A stretch of DNA of 64,000 bases from JBJXHN01 sp046233135 (GTDB lineage Bacteria; Pseudomonadota; Alphaproteobacteria; Rhodospirillales; Rhodospirillaceae). The position numbers and the translations under genes are program-made. Under the pieces are notes generated by a model that was not told where the DNA came from, did not search any database, and was given only the letters and a program-made list of their open reading frames with translations. Each line of letters begins with the position of its first letter. The first letter of the stretch is position 1. Location of the stretch: the NCBI GenBank assembly GCA_046233135.1, contig JBJXHN010000007.1, forward strand, positions 62,001 to 126,000, written 5' to 3'. Shown here in pieces: positions 15,470 to 23,405 of the stretch.

Positions 15470-17098
15470 ATGTCGTCGGCCTGCGTCCCCGACTACCTGA
15501 TCATGCGGCCCATAGACCGGGTGATGACCCTGTCCGCCGCCCATGGGTGGTCGCTGCGGGGGCTGTCCGCCCTGTCCCGGGTGGACAAGGCGACCCTCTC
15601 CCGGGCGCGGGACGGCAAGGAAAGCCTGACGGACCTGGCGGCCCGGCGGCTGGCCGTCGCCCTGGACGTTCCCGCGCCCTGGATCCTCGGCTACCGGGCC
15701 GGTCAGATGGTGGCGTTGGAGCCCCATTGGTGCCTGCCGGGGGACAACCCGCGCCAGGACCTGGGGGACGTGGACGGGCTGGCCGACAGCCTGTTCCGCG
15801 ACGGCCAGCTGGAGCCCCTGGGAGCCGTCGCCATTCCGGAGGCCCCCGGCCATGTGCGCCTGCTCTATGGCCACCGACGGCGTGCGGCGGCGCTGCTGCT
15901 GATCCGCTCCGGCCGCTGGCATCCCACCCGCGCCCTGAATGTGCTGATCAAGGACGCGGTGTCGCCGGGGGATGCCCTGATGCTCGGCCTTCTGGAGAAC
16001 CTGGGGCGGGAGGACATGCACCCCCTGGACGAAGCCGAGGCCTTCCGGACCCTCACCGAGGCGCACGGAACCCCGACGGCCTCCATTGCCGAGCGCCTGG
16101 GGCGGTCGCAGCGCTGGGTTCAGGGGCGGCTGAAGCTGGCCGCCCTGACCCCGGACGCCCGCGAGGCCTTCCGGGCCGGGGCCTTTTCCCTGGCGCAGGC
16201 GGAGGTCCTGGCCGCCGCGTCGGCCGAGACCCAGGCCAAGGCCTTGCCCTATGTGGGTACGCTGAAGACCGAAGCCGCCGTGCGGGAGTTGCTGGCCGAT
16301 GTGGAGGCGCCCGGGGAGGGCGCCCGGGCCGGGAACCCGGACCCGCCGGCACCGCATCAGGGCGATCTGATCCCGCTTTGTCCTCCGCCAGGGCAGGCGC
16401 CGGCGATAGCGGAGCCCATCCCCCCAGAAGAAGCTCCCGCGCCCGAGACCCCGGAACCGCCGCCCGCTGCCCAGCCGTCGGCCCGGGACCATGAGGAATT
16501 CGAAACCGGCCCCCATGCGATCCGCGTCCTGCTGGGGTCCGGGGAGCTCGACACCCCGCCGGGGCAACGGTGGCTGTGGTGGGAGCCTTGCGCCGGTCCC
16601 GGGCGGCTGCTGGACACCATGGCCGGCTACGGCCTGACCGTGGTGGGCAGCACGCTGCATACGGGCCGGCCGGCGACGGATGGGCGGCCGGCCATCCTCG
16701 GCGACACGGACTTCTTCGCCCTGGCGTCGGAGCAATGCCCGCCGGTCCCCCGGCCGCCGCTGCATTTCGCCATCTGCACCAACGGTCCGTACAGCAAGAA
16801 CGAGACCTTCATTCGCCGCGCCCTGGCCCTGCGCCCCCGCCGCCTGATCCTGCATCTGCCCTACCGGATGCTCTGGGGGAAGGGGCGGGCCGCCGGCCTG
16901 TGGGCGGACCATCCGCCGACCCGCCTGCACATCATCGCGCCCCGCGACACCTACTATCCCAGCGACTGGGAAGGGGAGCGCAACGACGGGAAGGACGACC
17001 ACTTTTGGGCCGTCTGGGACCTGGCCGCACCGCCGGCCGCCGGCCCGACCGTTCATTGGCCGGGTGCTCCGGCCGACAGCCAGGAGGCCATGCCATGA
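15470..17098 (+). CDS. ParB-like protein fused to methyltransferase-like domain
   Basis: The 542-residue chain has four parts. A helix-turn-helix (about 15-70) is followed by a ParB/Srx-like domain (about 80-180) with GHRRRAA in place of the usual GERR box. A ParB-type helix-turn-helix (about 200-260, SIAERLGRSQRWVQGRLKL) precedes a Pro-rich linker, and residues 365-525 form a class I methyltransferase-like domain. SAM-binding motif I is good (WEPCAGPGRLLD). The catalytic N/D-P-P-Y motif reads NGPYS, which casts doubt on activity. Phages use such proteins for DNA modification or for shutting off restriction; its real role here is open. Confidence 0.75.
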   Translation: MSSACVPDYLIMRPIDRVMTLSAAHGWSLRGLSALSRVDKATLSRARDGKESLTDLAARRLAVALDVPAPWILGYRAGQMVALEPHWCLPGDNPRQDLGDVDGLADSLFRDGQLEPLGAVAIPEAPGHVRLLYGHRRRAAALLLIRSGRWHPTRALNVLIKDAVSPGDALMLGLLENLGREDMHPLDEAEAFRTLTEAHGTPTASIAERLGRSQRWVQGRLKLAALTPDAREAFRAGAFSLAQAEVLAAASAETQAKALPYVGTLKTEAAVRELLADVEAPGEGARAGNPDPPAPHQGDLIPLCPPPGQAPAIAEPIPPEEAPAPETPEPPPAAQPSARDHEEFETGPHAIRVLLGSGELDTPPGQRWLWWEPCAGPGRLLDTMAGYGLTVVGSTLHTGRPATDGRPAILGDTDFFALASEQCPPVPRPPLHFAICTNGPYSKNETFIRRALALRPRRLILHLPYRMLWGKGRAAGLWADHPPTRLHIIAPRDTYYPSDWEGERNDGKDDHFWAVWDLAAPPAAGPTVHWPGAPADSQEAMP

Positions 17099-17520
17099 CC
17101 CGCAGAACCGCCTTGCAGACCGACATTCTCGACCATCTCGACCCCGGCACACTCCAATCCGCCGCCGCCATCGCCCAGGCGCTGGGGCTGACGCTACCGC
17201 AGATCTCCGCATCCCTGGGAGTGCTGCGGCGGCAGGGGCTGGCGGTGGCCGTCGAGGTCGGCCCCGACACGCGCCTGTGGCGGAAGGGGGACGGCACGGT
17301 GCCGCCGGTGCCGCCTCCGCCTTCACCCAAGCCGACGGCGCCGGACCCGGAGCCCGGCCCCGCACCGCGCCCCATCCCGCCGGGTGCGTTCGAGGACGTG
17401 CCGCCGGGCCTCCTCGCGCGCCTGGAACGCCGGCTGCTGCCCTATGCGGCGCCATTCAATCCCCGCCGCGCCCTGCCTTGCCATGAGCTCCACCGCATCG
17501 GCGAGGCCGCGCACTTCTAA
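17095..17520 (+). CDS. winged-helix DNA-binding phage protein
   Basis: The 141-residue protein overlaps the preceding gene (ATGA). Residues 10-60 (AAAIAQALGLTLPQISASLGV, then LRRQGL) form a MarR/Lrp-like winged helix, followed by a Pro-rich linker and a helical C-terminus. It is probably a transcriptional regulator within the early operon, but its target cannot be deduced. Confidence 0.6.
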   Translation: MTRRTALQTDILDHLDPGTLQSAAAIAQALGLTLPQISASLGVLRRQGLAVAVEVGPDTRLWRKGDGTVPPVPPPPSPKPTAPDPEPGPAPRPIPPGAFEDVPPGLLARLERRLLPYAAPFNPRRALPCHELHRIGEAAHF

Positions 17521-17552
17521 CCCCACCCTCCCGGACTCAGGAGACCGATCCC

Positions 17553-17978
17553 ATGGACACCAGCCCTCTCCCCACCGCTCCCCATCCCACCGACGAACAC
17601 GTCGGGCAGCGGCTGCGCCTGCGTCGGCAAATGCTGCGGCTGTCTCAGGACTCGCTCGCCCGCCGGATCGGCGTGACCTTCCAGCAGGTCCAGAAGTACG
17701 AACGGGGCCGCAACCGCATCAGCGCCAGCCGGCTGCACGATATCGCCACCGTGCTTGGCGTGTCGGTGGACTGGTTCTTCAGCGACCTGCCGACGGCCGT
17801 CCCCATGGAAGGCGAACCGCCGGCGGTAGAGCCCATCGTTGACGACCCGATGAACAGCACCGAAGCGCTGCGGGTCCTGACCGCCTTCTTCCGCGTGCGG
17901 GACGAGCGCCAAAGGCGGTGCGTCGTCACCCTTCTGGAGACGATGGCCACGTCCTACCGCACGGCGGCCGGTGCCTGA
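17553..17978 (+). CDS. XRE-family transcriptional regulator
   Basis: The 141-residue protein carries a helix-turn-helix at about 18-75 with the characteristic LRLRRQMLRLSQDSLARRIG and FQQVQKYERGRNRI pieces. This resembles the short alphaproteobacterial XRE regulators that follow an acidic linker. The C-terminal helix (residues 100-135) may mediate dimerisation. It is the last gene of the rightward operon before the integration module and may be a phage-borne regulator of host or phage genes. Confidence 0.75.
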   Translation: MDTSPLPTAPHPTDEHVGQRLRLRRQMLRLSQDSLARRIGVTFQQVQKYERGRNRISASRLHDIATVLGVSVDWFFSDLPTAVPMEGEPPAVEPIVDDPMNSTEALRVLTAFFRVRDERQRRCVVTLLETMATSYRTAAGA

Positions 17979-18011
17979 AGCCGGGTGGTGCACAGGCGGC
18001 CCGGCCCGCCT

Positions 18012-18227
18012 TCAGGGGCCGGGCGTCTTGTGCCACTCGGGCGGCTCTTCCTTCCGCGAGAACGACCAGCCGCACAGTTCCAGATACCGGACCACGGCCC
18101 CGGCGATAACCAGGGCATGCGCCTGGCGCGGCGTGCCCCCTTTCGCGACCGTGCGGAAGGTTTCCGCCGGCACGTGGTGGCAGAGCGCATAGACGATATC
18201 GGCCAGAAGGGATGACGGCTTTTCCAT
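18012..18227 (-). CDS. small hypothetical protein opposite the early operon
   Basis: The 71-residue frame encodes a compact, plausible helical protein (SLLADIVYALCHHVPAETF and AHALVIAGAVVRYLELCGW). It can also start ten codons earlier at 18257; neither start has a strong ribosome site. It diverges from the excisionase-like gene and converges on the XRE gene. A hairpin with 9-base arms at 17999-18024 lies at its end. Function unknown. Confidence 0.45.
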   Translation of the reverse strand: MEKPSSLLADIVYALCHHVPAETFRTVAKGGTPRQAHALVIAGAVVRYLELCGWSFSRKEEPPEWHKTPGP

Positions 18228-18282
18228 AGACGAAAGGTCGCACCCCGAATGGAACATATCAAGAACATTTTAGGTGCCGCCG

Positions 18283-18525
18283 ATGGCTCGTTCCGCTGCA
18301 CTTCCCGACTGGCCCCGCCTGCTGTCCCGGGACGATGCCGCCGCCTATGTGGGCGGGTCGCCGACCGTGCTGCGGGAGATCGGCGCCGTGCCCCTGCGCT
18401 TCGGCAACCGCGTTCTCTATGACCGCTGGGACATCGACGACCGATTGAACCATCGGACGGGCCGGGGCGCTTCGGCGGCGCCGTCGGCCGCCGAATTCCT
18501 GGATTTGCTCGATGGGCCGGGTTGA
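18283..18525 (+). CDS. excisionase-like helix-turn-helix protein
   Basis: This 80-residue protein overlaps the integrase gene by 14 bases. Its core LLSRDDAAAYVGGSPTVLRE followed by IGAVPLRFGNRVLYDRWDID is a MerR/excisionase-like winged helix of the kind that directs recombination toward excision. AGGTG eight bases upstream supports the ATG at 18283. The function rests on fold and position. Confidence 0.7.
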   Translation: MARSAALPDWPRLLSRDDAAAYVGGSPTVLREIGAVPLRFGNRVLYDRWDIDDRLNHRTGRGASAAPSAAEFLDLLDGPG

Positions 18526-19582
18526 TCTTCCCTACCTGGACGTCATTCCGACCCGGAAGCGGAAATACTGCTACTACCGGCGGAACGGCAAGCGGACGCC
18601 GCTGACCGACAGCCAGGGGCGCAAGTTGCAGCCCCAGGACCCGGAACTCTATGCCGCCTGGCAGCGGGTCCATGCCCTCTATGAGACGGGGCAGGCCGGG
18701 CCGTTGCCGGGCACCCTCGGCTATCTGATCCTGGCCTATCTGAAGTCCCAGGAATATGCCGCGCTGGCGGACCGCACGCGCTCGGACTACCGCAAGGTTC
18801 TCGACTGGCTGCGCAAAGCCGGGGACCTGCCCATCGGCCTGTTGGACACGCCAACCGTGGTGGGGATCCGGGACCGGGCCTTCACCGCCGGCGGCTGGAA
18901 GTTCTCCCTGAACGCCAAGGCGATGATTTCGGCGCTGTGGAACTGGGGCCTGTTGCACGGCCTGACCAAGGGCGACAACCCCGCGACCCCCGTTCCGAAC
19001 CTGCCCCGGCCCAAGCATCTGGCCGAAGCCAACCGCCCGTGGAAGCCGGAGGAACTGGACGCGGTCCTTCAGGTCCTGCCGGCCGGCATGGCGGCCGCCG
19101 TCGCTCTGGGGGCCTTTGCCGGCATGCGGGAGGGGGATTGTCTGGCGCTGCCCTGGTCGGCCGTCGCCGATGGCCAATGGATCATCTGGCGCCAGCGCAA
19201 GACCGGCGGCACCGTCGAGATCCCCCTTCACCCGGCCCTCGCGGCGGTGCTGGCGGTGACGCCCCGCACGGATGATCTGATCGTGACCGGCACCCGGGGC
19301 AAGCCCCTGTCGGGCAGCGGATTCCGGGCGATGTTCTTCCGCAAGCTGAAGGCGCTGGAGGCGGACGGGAAGGTCGGAAGCGGCCTGACCTTCCACGGCC
19401 TGCGGCACACGGCCGGGACCATGCTGGCGGAGGCCGGAGCCAGCCAGCTGGCCATCCAGAGATGGCTTGGGCACGCCGATGCGAAGATGACGAATCGTTA
19501 TACGAATCGGGCGGAGGGGCGGCGCCTGACCCGGGCGGCTTTGACGCTTTTGGAGGCGCCCGGGGACCCGAGTGCTAAATGA
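18512..19582 (+). CDS. int: phage integrase, tyrosine recombinase
   Basis: The 356-residue enzyme catalyses integration and excision of the prophage. The catalytic set is complete: R206 (GMREGD), K230, H295 and R298 (HGLRHT), H321 (GHAD) and nucleophile Y330 (TNRY). The N-terminal third, with a core-binding helix bundle (about 65-165), contacts the arm and core sites. It lies 58 bases from the tRNA-Met gene, which is therefore the probable target. It overlaps the excisionase-like gene, so the two are likely expressed together. Confidence 0.93.
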   Translation: MGRVDLPYLDVIPTRKRKYCYYRRNGKRTPLTDSQGRKLQPQDPELYAAWQRVHALYETGQAGPLPGTLGYLILAYLKSQEYAALADRTRSDYRKVLDWLRKAGDLPIGLLDTPTVVGIRDRAFTAGGWKFSLNAKAMISALWNWGLLHGLTKGDNPATPVPNLPRPKHLAEANRPWKPEELDAVLQVLPAGMAAAVALGAFAGMREGDCLALPWSAVADGQWIIWRQRKTGGTVEIPLHPALAAVLAVTPRTDDLIVTGTRGKPLSGSGFRAMFFRKLKALEADGKVGSGLTFHGLRHTAGTMLAEAGASQLAIQRWLGHADAKMTNRYTNRAEGRRLTRAALTLLEAPGDPSAK

Positions 19583-19596
19583 GAGTGCTAAACAAA

Positions 19597-19622
19597 GGGC
19601 AGCTAGGTTGCCCTAGCTGCCC
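19597..19622. terminator. hairpin between integrase and tRNA-Met
   Basis: GGGCAGCTAGG and CCTAGCTGCCC form an 11-base perfect stem with a 4-base loop. An A-rich stretch on the left (minus-strand Ts) suits termination of the tRNA transcript, and the stem may also stop the integrase transcript. Confidence 0.65.
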
Positions 19623-19640
19623 GTAAGTCTCTGATAAATT

Positions 19641-19717
19641 TGGTAGCGGAGGAGGGACTTGAACCCCCGACACGCGGATTATGATTCCGCTGCTCTAACC
19701 AGCTGAGCTACTCCGCC
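19641..19717 (-). tRNA. tRNA-Met(CAU), elongator; probable prophage attachment site
   Basis: Read on the minus strand, the gene folds into a full cloverleaf: acceptor GGCGGAG paired with CTCCGCT, D-arm GCTC..GAGC, anticodon stem GCGGA/TCCGC with loop ATCATAA (anticodon CAU), and T-arm with TTCAAGT. The CCA end is encoded (19641-19643). The G1-U72 mismatch-like wobble is the only oddity. An initiator tRNA would lack this pairing pattern, so this is elongator Met. Its 3' end faces the integrase, as expected for an attachment site. Confidence 0.95.
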
Positions 19718-19757
19718 GCTGCGAGAGGCGTGTTTCTACTGGCCCCCGGACCCCCTG

Positions 19758-20789
19758 TCAACCCTCTTTCATCAAAAAGCTGTCGGCCTCGTCGCCGATC
19801 ACCATCTCGCCTCCGTCGAAGCGTACCAGACCCTTGTCGATCACCGCCTGACAGGCCTCGACCACCGTCACGTCGTAGTGCTCCTCCCGACCGCGCTCCA
19901 GCTCCGCCCGGGCCGCATCCAGGCCCCGGCTGGCGCGGTAGGGGCGGTGGGCCGTCATGGCCTCGAATACATCCGCCACGGCCAGCACACGGGCCTCGTC
20001 AATGATCGCGCCGCTGGACAGGCCGTGGGGATAGCCGCTGCCGTCCAGCCGCTCGTGGTGCTGCGCCACCATCTCGGATACCGGCCAGGGGAAAACAATG
20101 TGCGATACGATCGAATGGCCCACCTCCGCATGGCTGCGAATCATCGCCATCTCCGGGTCCGTGATCTTCCCCGGACGGTTCAGGATCTCCGCCGGAATGT
20201 GGATCTTGCCGATGTCATGCAGCAAGGCCCCGATCCGCAGCCCCTCGATCCGTTCCATCTCCCACCCTAGCTCCCGCGCGATCAACACGCTCAAGGCCGC
20301 CACATGCCGCTGATGCTCGCCCGTATACGGGTCGCGGGTGTCCATCGCCAGGCTGACCGCCCGGACTGTCCCGTACAGAGCGTCCCGCAAGCCGTGCTGC
20401 AAGGACCGCTGGGCGGTAATGTCCTCGACCGTGCCGATAATCCCCAGCACCCGGCCATCCCGCCCCTGAAGCCGCCGTTTGGTCACCCGTACCGTTGCCT
20501 GATGTCGGACGACTGATTTCAGTGTCGCCTCATAGGTCTGCTCGCCGCCGCCGAACAGCAGGGCCTGGTCAACCGTCTCGAAAACCGAAAGCAGCGGGCC
20601 GGACAAGAACGCATGCGCCGGGCGTCCCAGAATCGCCTCCTGCCCCAATCCTGTCAGGGCGCAAAAGGCATCGTTCACCACCGACATGCGGCCGTGAAGA
20701 TCCTTCGTGAATGCCGGAATCGTCAATTGGTCCAGGACAAAGCGGATGTCCTCCAGATCCTGGCCTACCAAATACCCTTCCGCCCCCAT
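19758..20789 (-). CDS. PAS/HD-GYP cyclic-di-GMP phosphodiesterase
   Basis: The enzyme should degrade the second messenger c-di-GMP. A PAS sensor domain occupies about 10-135 (VLDQLTIPAFTKDLHGRMS). The HD-GYP domain follows, with the metal-binding HDIGK and the diagnostic HHERLDGSGYPHGL. I start at 20789 because GGAGG lies five bases upstream; an ATG at 20837 lacks a ribosome site. There are no membrane segments, so it is cytosolic. Together with the diguanylate cyclase at 47-50 kb it shows active c-di-GMP signalling in this organism. Confidence 0.88.
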   Translation of the reverse strand: MGAEGYLVGQDLEDIRFVLDQLTIPAFTKDLHGRMSVVNDAFCALTGLGQEAILGRPAHAFLSGPLLSVFETVDQALLFGGGEQTYEATLKSVVRHQATVRVTKRRLQGRDGRVLGIIGTVEDITAQRSLQHGLRDALYGTVRAVSLAMDTRDPYTGEHQRHVAALSVLIARELGWEMERIEGLRIGALLHDIGKIHIPAEILNRPGKITDPEMAMIRSHAEVGHSIVSHIVFPWPVSEMVAQHHERLDGSGYPHGLSSGAIIDEARVLAVADVFEAMTAHRPYRASRGLDAARAELERGREEHYDVTVVEACQAVIDKGLVRFDGGEMVIGDEADSFLMKEG

Positions 20790-20902
20790 CGCGGCCTCCA
20801 TCCATGGCTGTATGGCGCGGCCTCGGCCGAAGTCCATCCAGAAGGCTATAATGGCACTTTGTCCAATGGGAGTCTATACCTATTGCTGTATATCCGATGG
20901 AG

Positions 20903-22036
20903 CTACCGAATCCAGCCGCCGCCGAGCACCCTGCGTCCCGCGCCCCGCTCGTAGAAAACGCAAGCCTGGCCCGGCGCCACGCCATAGGCGGCTGCGTCCA
21001 GCACCACGCGGACGGTTTCCGCCGAGGACTTGCCCCTCTCTGCGTCCGGGATCTCTCCCTCCGGCGGGAAGACGGCGCCGGAGACAGCCGGGGCTTTGTG
21101 GCGCACCTTGACCAGCACCGGCGTGCCGGTGTCGGCCGGACCAGACCCATCGCCCAGCCAGTTGACGCCGTGCACCCGGATTTCGTGGCGGGCCAGGGCT
21201 TCGCGGGGACCGACGATTACCCGGGCGGTCTCCGCATCCAGGCGGATCACGTACAGCGGCTCTTCCGTACCGCCCACCCCCAGGCCGCGGCGCTGGCCGA
21301 CGGTGTAGTGGATCACGCCGGCATGCCGGCCCAGCACGCGGCCGTCCAGGTGAACGATGGTGCCCGGTCGCACCGCATCGGGACGCAGGGACCGCACCAC
21401 CTTGGCGTAGTCGCCGTCGGGCACGAAACAGATGTCCTGGCTGTCGGGCTTGTCGCTGACCACCAGCCCCAGACGCCGGGCGATGTCCCGCACCTCGTCC
21501 TTGCTGGCCATGCCGCCCAGGGGGAAGCGCAGGAAGTCCAGCTGCGCACGCGTAGTGGCGAACAGGAAATAGCTCTGGTCCCGGCTGTCATCCACCGCCC
21601 GGTGAAGCTCCGCCCCCTGCGCGCCGTCCAGCCGCTGCACATAGTGGCCGGTGGCGAGCGCCGACGCCCCCAGGTCCTTGGCCGCCCCCAGCAGGTCGCG
21701 GAACTTGACCGTCTGGTTGCACAGGACACAGGGAATCGGTGTCTGACCCGAGGCATAGGCGTCGGCGAAATAGGTCATCACGTCGGCCTGGAAGGTGCCT
21801 TCGTAATCCACCACGTAATGCGGGATGCCGATACGGTCAGCCACCCGGCGGGCGTCGTGAATATCCTGACCGGCGCAGCAGGTCTTGGCCCCGGCGCCCA
21901 GCGGTTTGCCATGGTCGTAAAGCCGCATGGTCAGCCCTACGACGTCGTGGCCCTGCTCCTTCAGCAGGGCGGCGGTCACCGAGCTGTCGACGCCGCCGGA
22001 CATGGCAACGACGATGCGGCCCGAAGTCTCGGACAT
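20903..22036 (-). CDS. mnmA: tRNA-specific 2-thiouridylase MnmA
   Basis: MnmA adds sulfur to U34 of tRNAs for Lys, Glu and Gln, using persulfide sulfur from a cysteine desulfurase. The N-terminal PP-loop motif MSGGVDSS and the catalytic cysteines (ipCVLCNQTVKF and QDICFV contexts) are present. The length of 377 residues is normal. AAAGGGAC supports the ATG at 22036. It ends a minus-strand run that includes a cysteine desulfurase, a functional fit. Confidence 0.95.
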   Translation of the reverse strand: MSETSGRIVVAMSGGVDSSVTAALLKEQGHDVVGLTMRLYDHGKPLGAGAKTCCAGQDIHDARRVADRIGIPHYVVDYEGTFQADVMTYFADAYASGQTPIPCVLCNQTVKFRDLLGAAKDLGASALATGHYVQRLDGAQGAELHRAVDDSRDQSYFLFATTRAQLDFLRFPLGGMASKDEVRDIARRLGLVVSDKPDSQDICFVPDGDYAKVVRSLRPDAVRPGTIVHLDGRVLGRHAGVIHYTVGQRRGLGVGGTEEPLYVIRLDAETARVIVGPREALARHEIRVHGVNWLGDGSGPADTGTPVLVKVRHKAPAVSGAVFPPEGEIPDAERGKSSAETVRVVLDAAAYGVAPGQACVFYERGAGRRVLGGGWIR

Positions 22037-22114
22037 CACGAAAGTCCCTTTCGGCAGATGATCGGTTGCGCGCCCGGGAGGGCCGACCGGCACCATCCCC
22101 ACGCGACGCCCCCC

Positions 22115-22819
22115 CTATGTGGAGAGGTCGAGGCCCATTTGCCAGAAATCCGCCTCCAGGCGCGTGGCCTGGCGGAAGGTGCGGATCAGGCTGTCCATGC
22201 GGCCCACCCCGCCCCGTGCGGCCAGCAGGCGGTCCAGGGTGGCAACCGCGTCCCGGGCGACCTCTTGATAGGCCGCCCCGGCGTATTCGTCGATCCACTG
22301 CATATAGGGGTGGTCGGGCGCATCGCCCACCAGCGCCTTCAGGGTCGTGCCGATCTCCGCATAGCCGATGACACAGGGCGCCAGCGCCACGTAAAGGTCC
22401 AGCAGATCGCCACTCAAGCCCTTTTCCAGCACATAGCGGGTGTAGGCCATGGTGGCGGTGGCCTCGGGCAGGGATTCCAGCTCGGTCGCGCTCATGCCCC
22501 AGCCCTGGCACAGCTTCACGTGCAGCGCCATTTCATCCAGGATGGCGGCCATGCCCACGCCGGCCTGGCGCAACTCGGCCAGGGTTTCACTTTTGAAACC
22601 GGCCAGGGCATAGGCGCGGGCAAAGTGGATCAGGAACAGGTAGTCCTGCCCCAGGTAGTGACGGAACGCATCCTGGCGCAGGGTTCCGTCGCCCATCTGC
22701 CGGACGAAGGGGTGATCCACATAACCCTGCCATTCCGTGTGGCAGGCCGTGCGCAGGCGGGCGAACAGGCTGTTGGCCTCGGCAAGGTCGCCGACCGCTT
22801 CCCCGGGGTAGCGTTTCAT
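22115..22819 (-). CDS. tenA: TenA/thiaminase II family protein
   Basis: TenA proteins hydrolyse aminopyrimidine products of thiamine breakdown so the pyrimidine can be reused. The 234-residue helical protein carries typical segments: HPFVRQMGDGTL, YLGQDYLFLIHFARAYAL, the catalytic cysteine in LAPCVIGYAEIG, and YMQWIDEYAG. No thiamine riboswitch is visible, and the other genes nearby are for sulfur handling rather than thiamine synthesis. Confidence 0.9.
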   Translation of the reverse strand: MKRYPGEAVGDLAEANSLFARLRTACHTEWQGYVDHPFVRQMGDGTLRQDAFRHYLGQDYLFLIHFARAYALAGFKSETLAELRQAGVGMAAILDEMALHVKLCQGWGMSATELESLPEATATMAYTRYVLEKGLSGDLLDLYVALAPCVIGYAEIGTTLKALVGDAPDHPYMQWIDEYAGAAYQEVARDAVATLDRLLAARGGVGRMDSLIRTFRQATRLEADFWQMGLDLST

Positions 22820-22897
22820 GGCGGCAAATCCCTTCGTCAGGCGTTCCGGTGGAGAGGGAGAGGCTAAGGAATCAGGGAGCCGGGAGCGCCGCCGCTC

Positions 22898-23227
22898 TCA
22901 GCTCCGGCTGTCCCGGGTCTCCGAAGGCAGGCTGACGGTCAGGCCGTCCAGCGCGTCGGTGATGATCAGCTGGCAGCCCAGGCGCGACGTGCGGGTCAGG
23001 CCGAAGGCCATGTCCAGCATGTCCTCTTCCTCTTCCGTCGCTTCGGGCAGCTTGCCGATCCAGGCCGGATCCACGATCACGTGGCAGGTGGAGCAGGCCA
23101 GCGAGCCTTCGCAAGCCCCTTCCAGGTCCACGTTGTATTTGTGGGCGGCTTCGAGAACGGACAGGCCGGCGGGCACCTCCACCTCCTGGCGAGATCCGTC
23201 GGGAGAGATGAAGATAACCTTGGGCAT
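22898..23227 (-). CDS. fdx: adrenodoxin-type [2Fe-2S] ferredoxin
   Basis: The 109-residue protein carries the C-x5-C-x2-C...C cluster signature: CEGSLACSTCHV and a final GCQL cysteine. Sequence and length match the Isc-type ferredoxin that supplies electrons for iron-sulfur cluster assembly. AAGGA precedes its ATG. It follows the cysteine desulfurase gene on the same strand with a 178-base gap. Confidence 0.9.
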   Translation of the reverse strand: MPKVIFISPDGSRQEVEVPAGLSVLEAAHKYNVDLEGACEGSLACSTCHVIVDPAWIGKLPEATEEEEDMLDMAFGLTRTSRLGCQLIITDALDGLTVSLPSETRDSRS

Positions 23228-23405
23228 GTGCGATCCTTCACATCGTAAACAACTGGGGGGAAGACCGCATTCTCCATGAAACGGTCATCGACCGGCCATA
23301 TAACCTTACCGGCGCCGTCGAGCAAGGGGGTGTGGCCCCGCAGGCCGTCCTTTGGGACCATTGCGAAGGCGGTACGGTCCGGGTACGGGCGGGAAAAGCG
23401 GGCGA

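Larger units (their letters stand above)
1..19640. mobile_element. prophage, integrase-side portion (left end outside window)
   Basis: This stretch carries terminase subunits, a tail-protein homologue, a primase and helicase-like ATPase, a Cro/CI-like switch with operators, an excisionase-like protein and a tyrosine recombinase. The recombinase is followed at once by a tRNA-Met gene whose 3' end faces the element, the classic arrangement for tRNA-targeted integration. Host genes begin directly beyond the tRNA. I saw no second copy of the tRNA 3' end inside the window, so the other attachment site and the structural genes must lie to the left. Nothing essential looks broken in the visible part, so the prophage could be intact. 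Confidence 0.9.
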
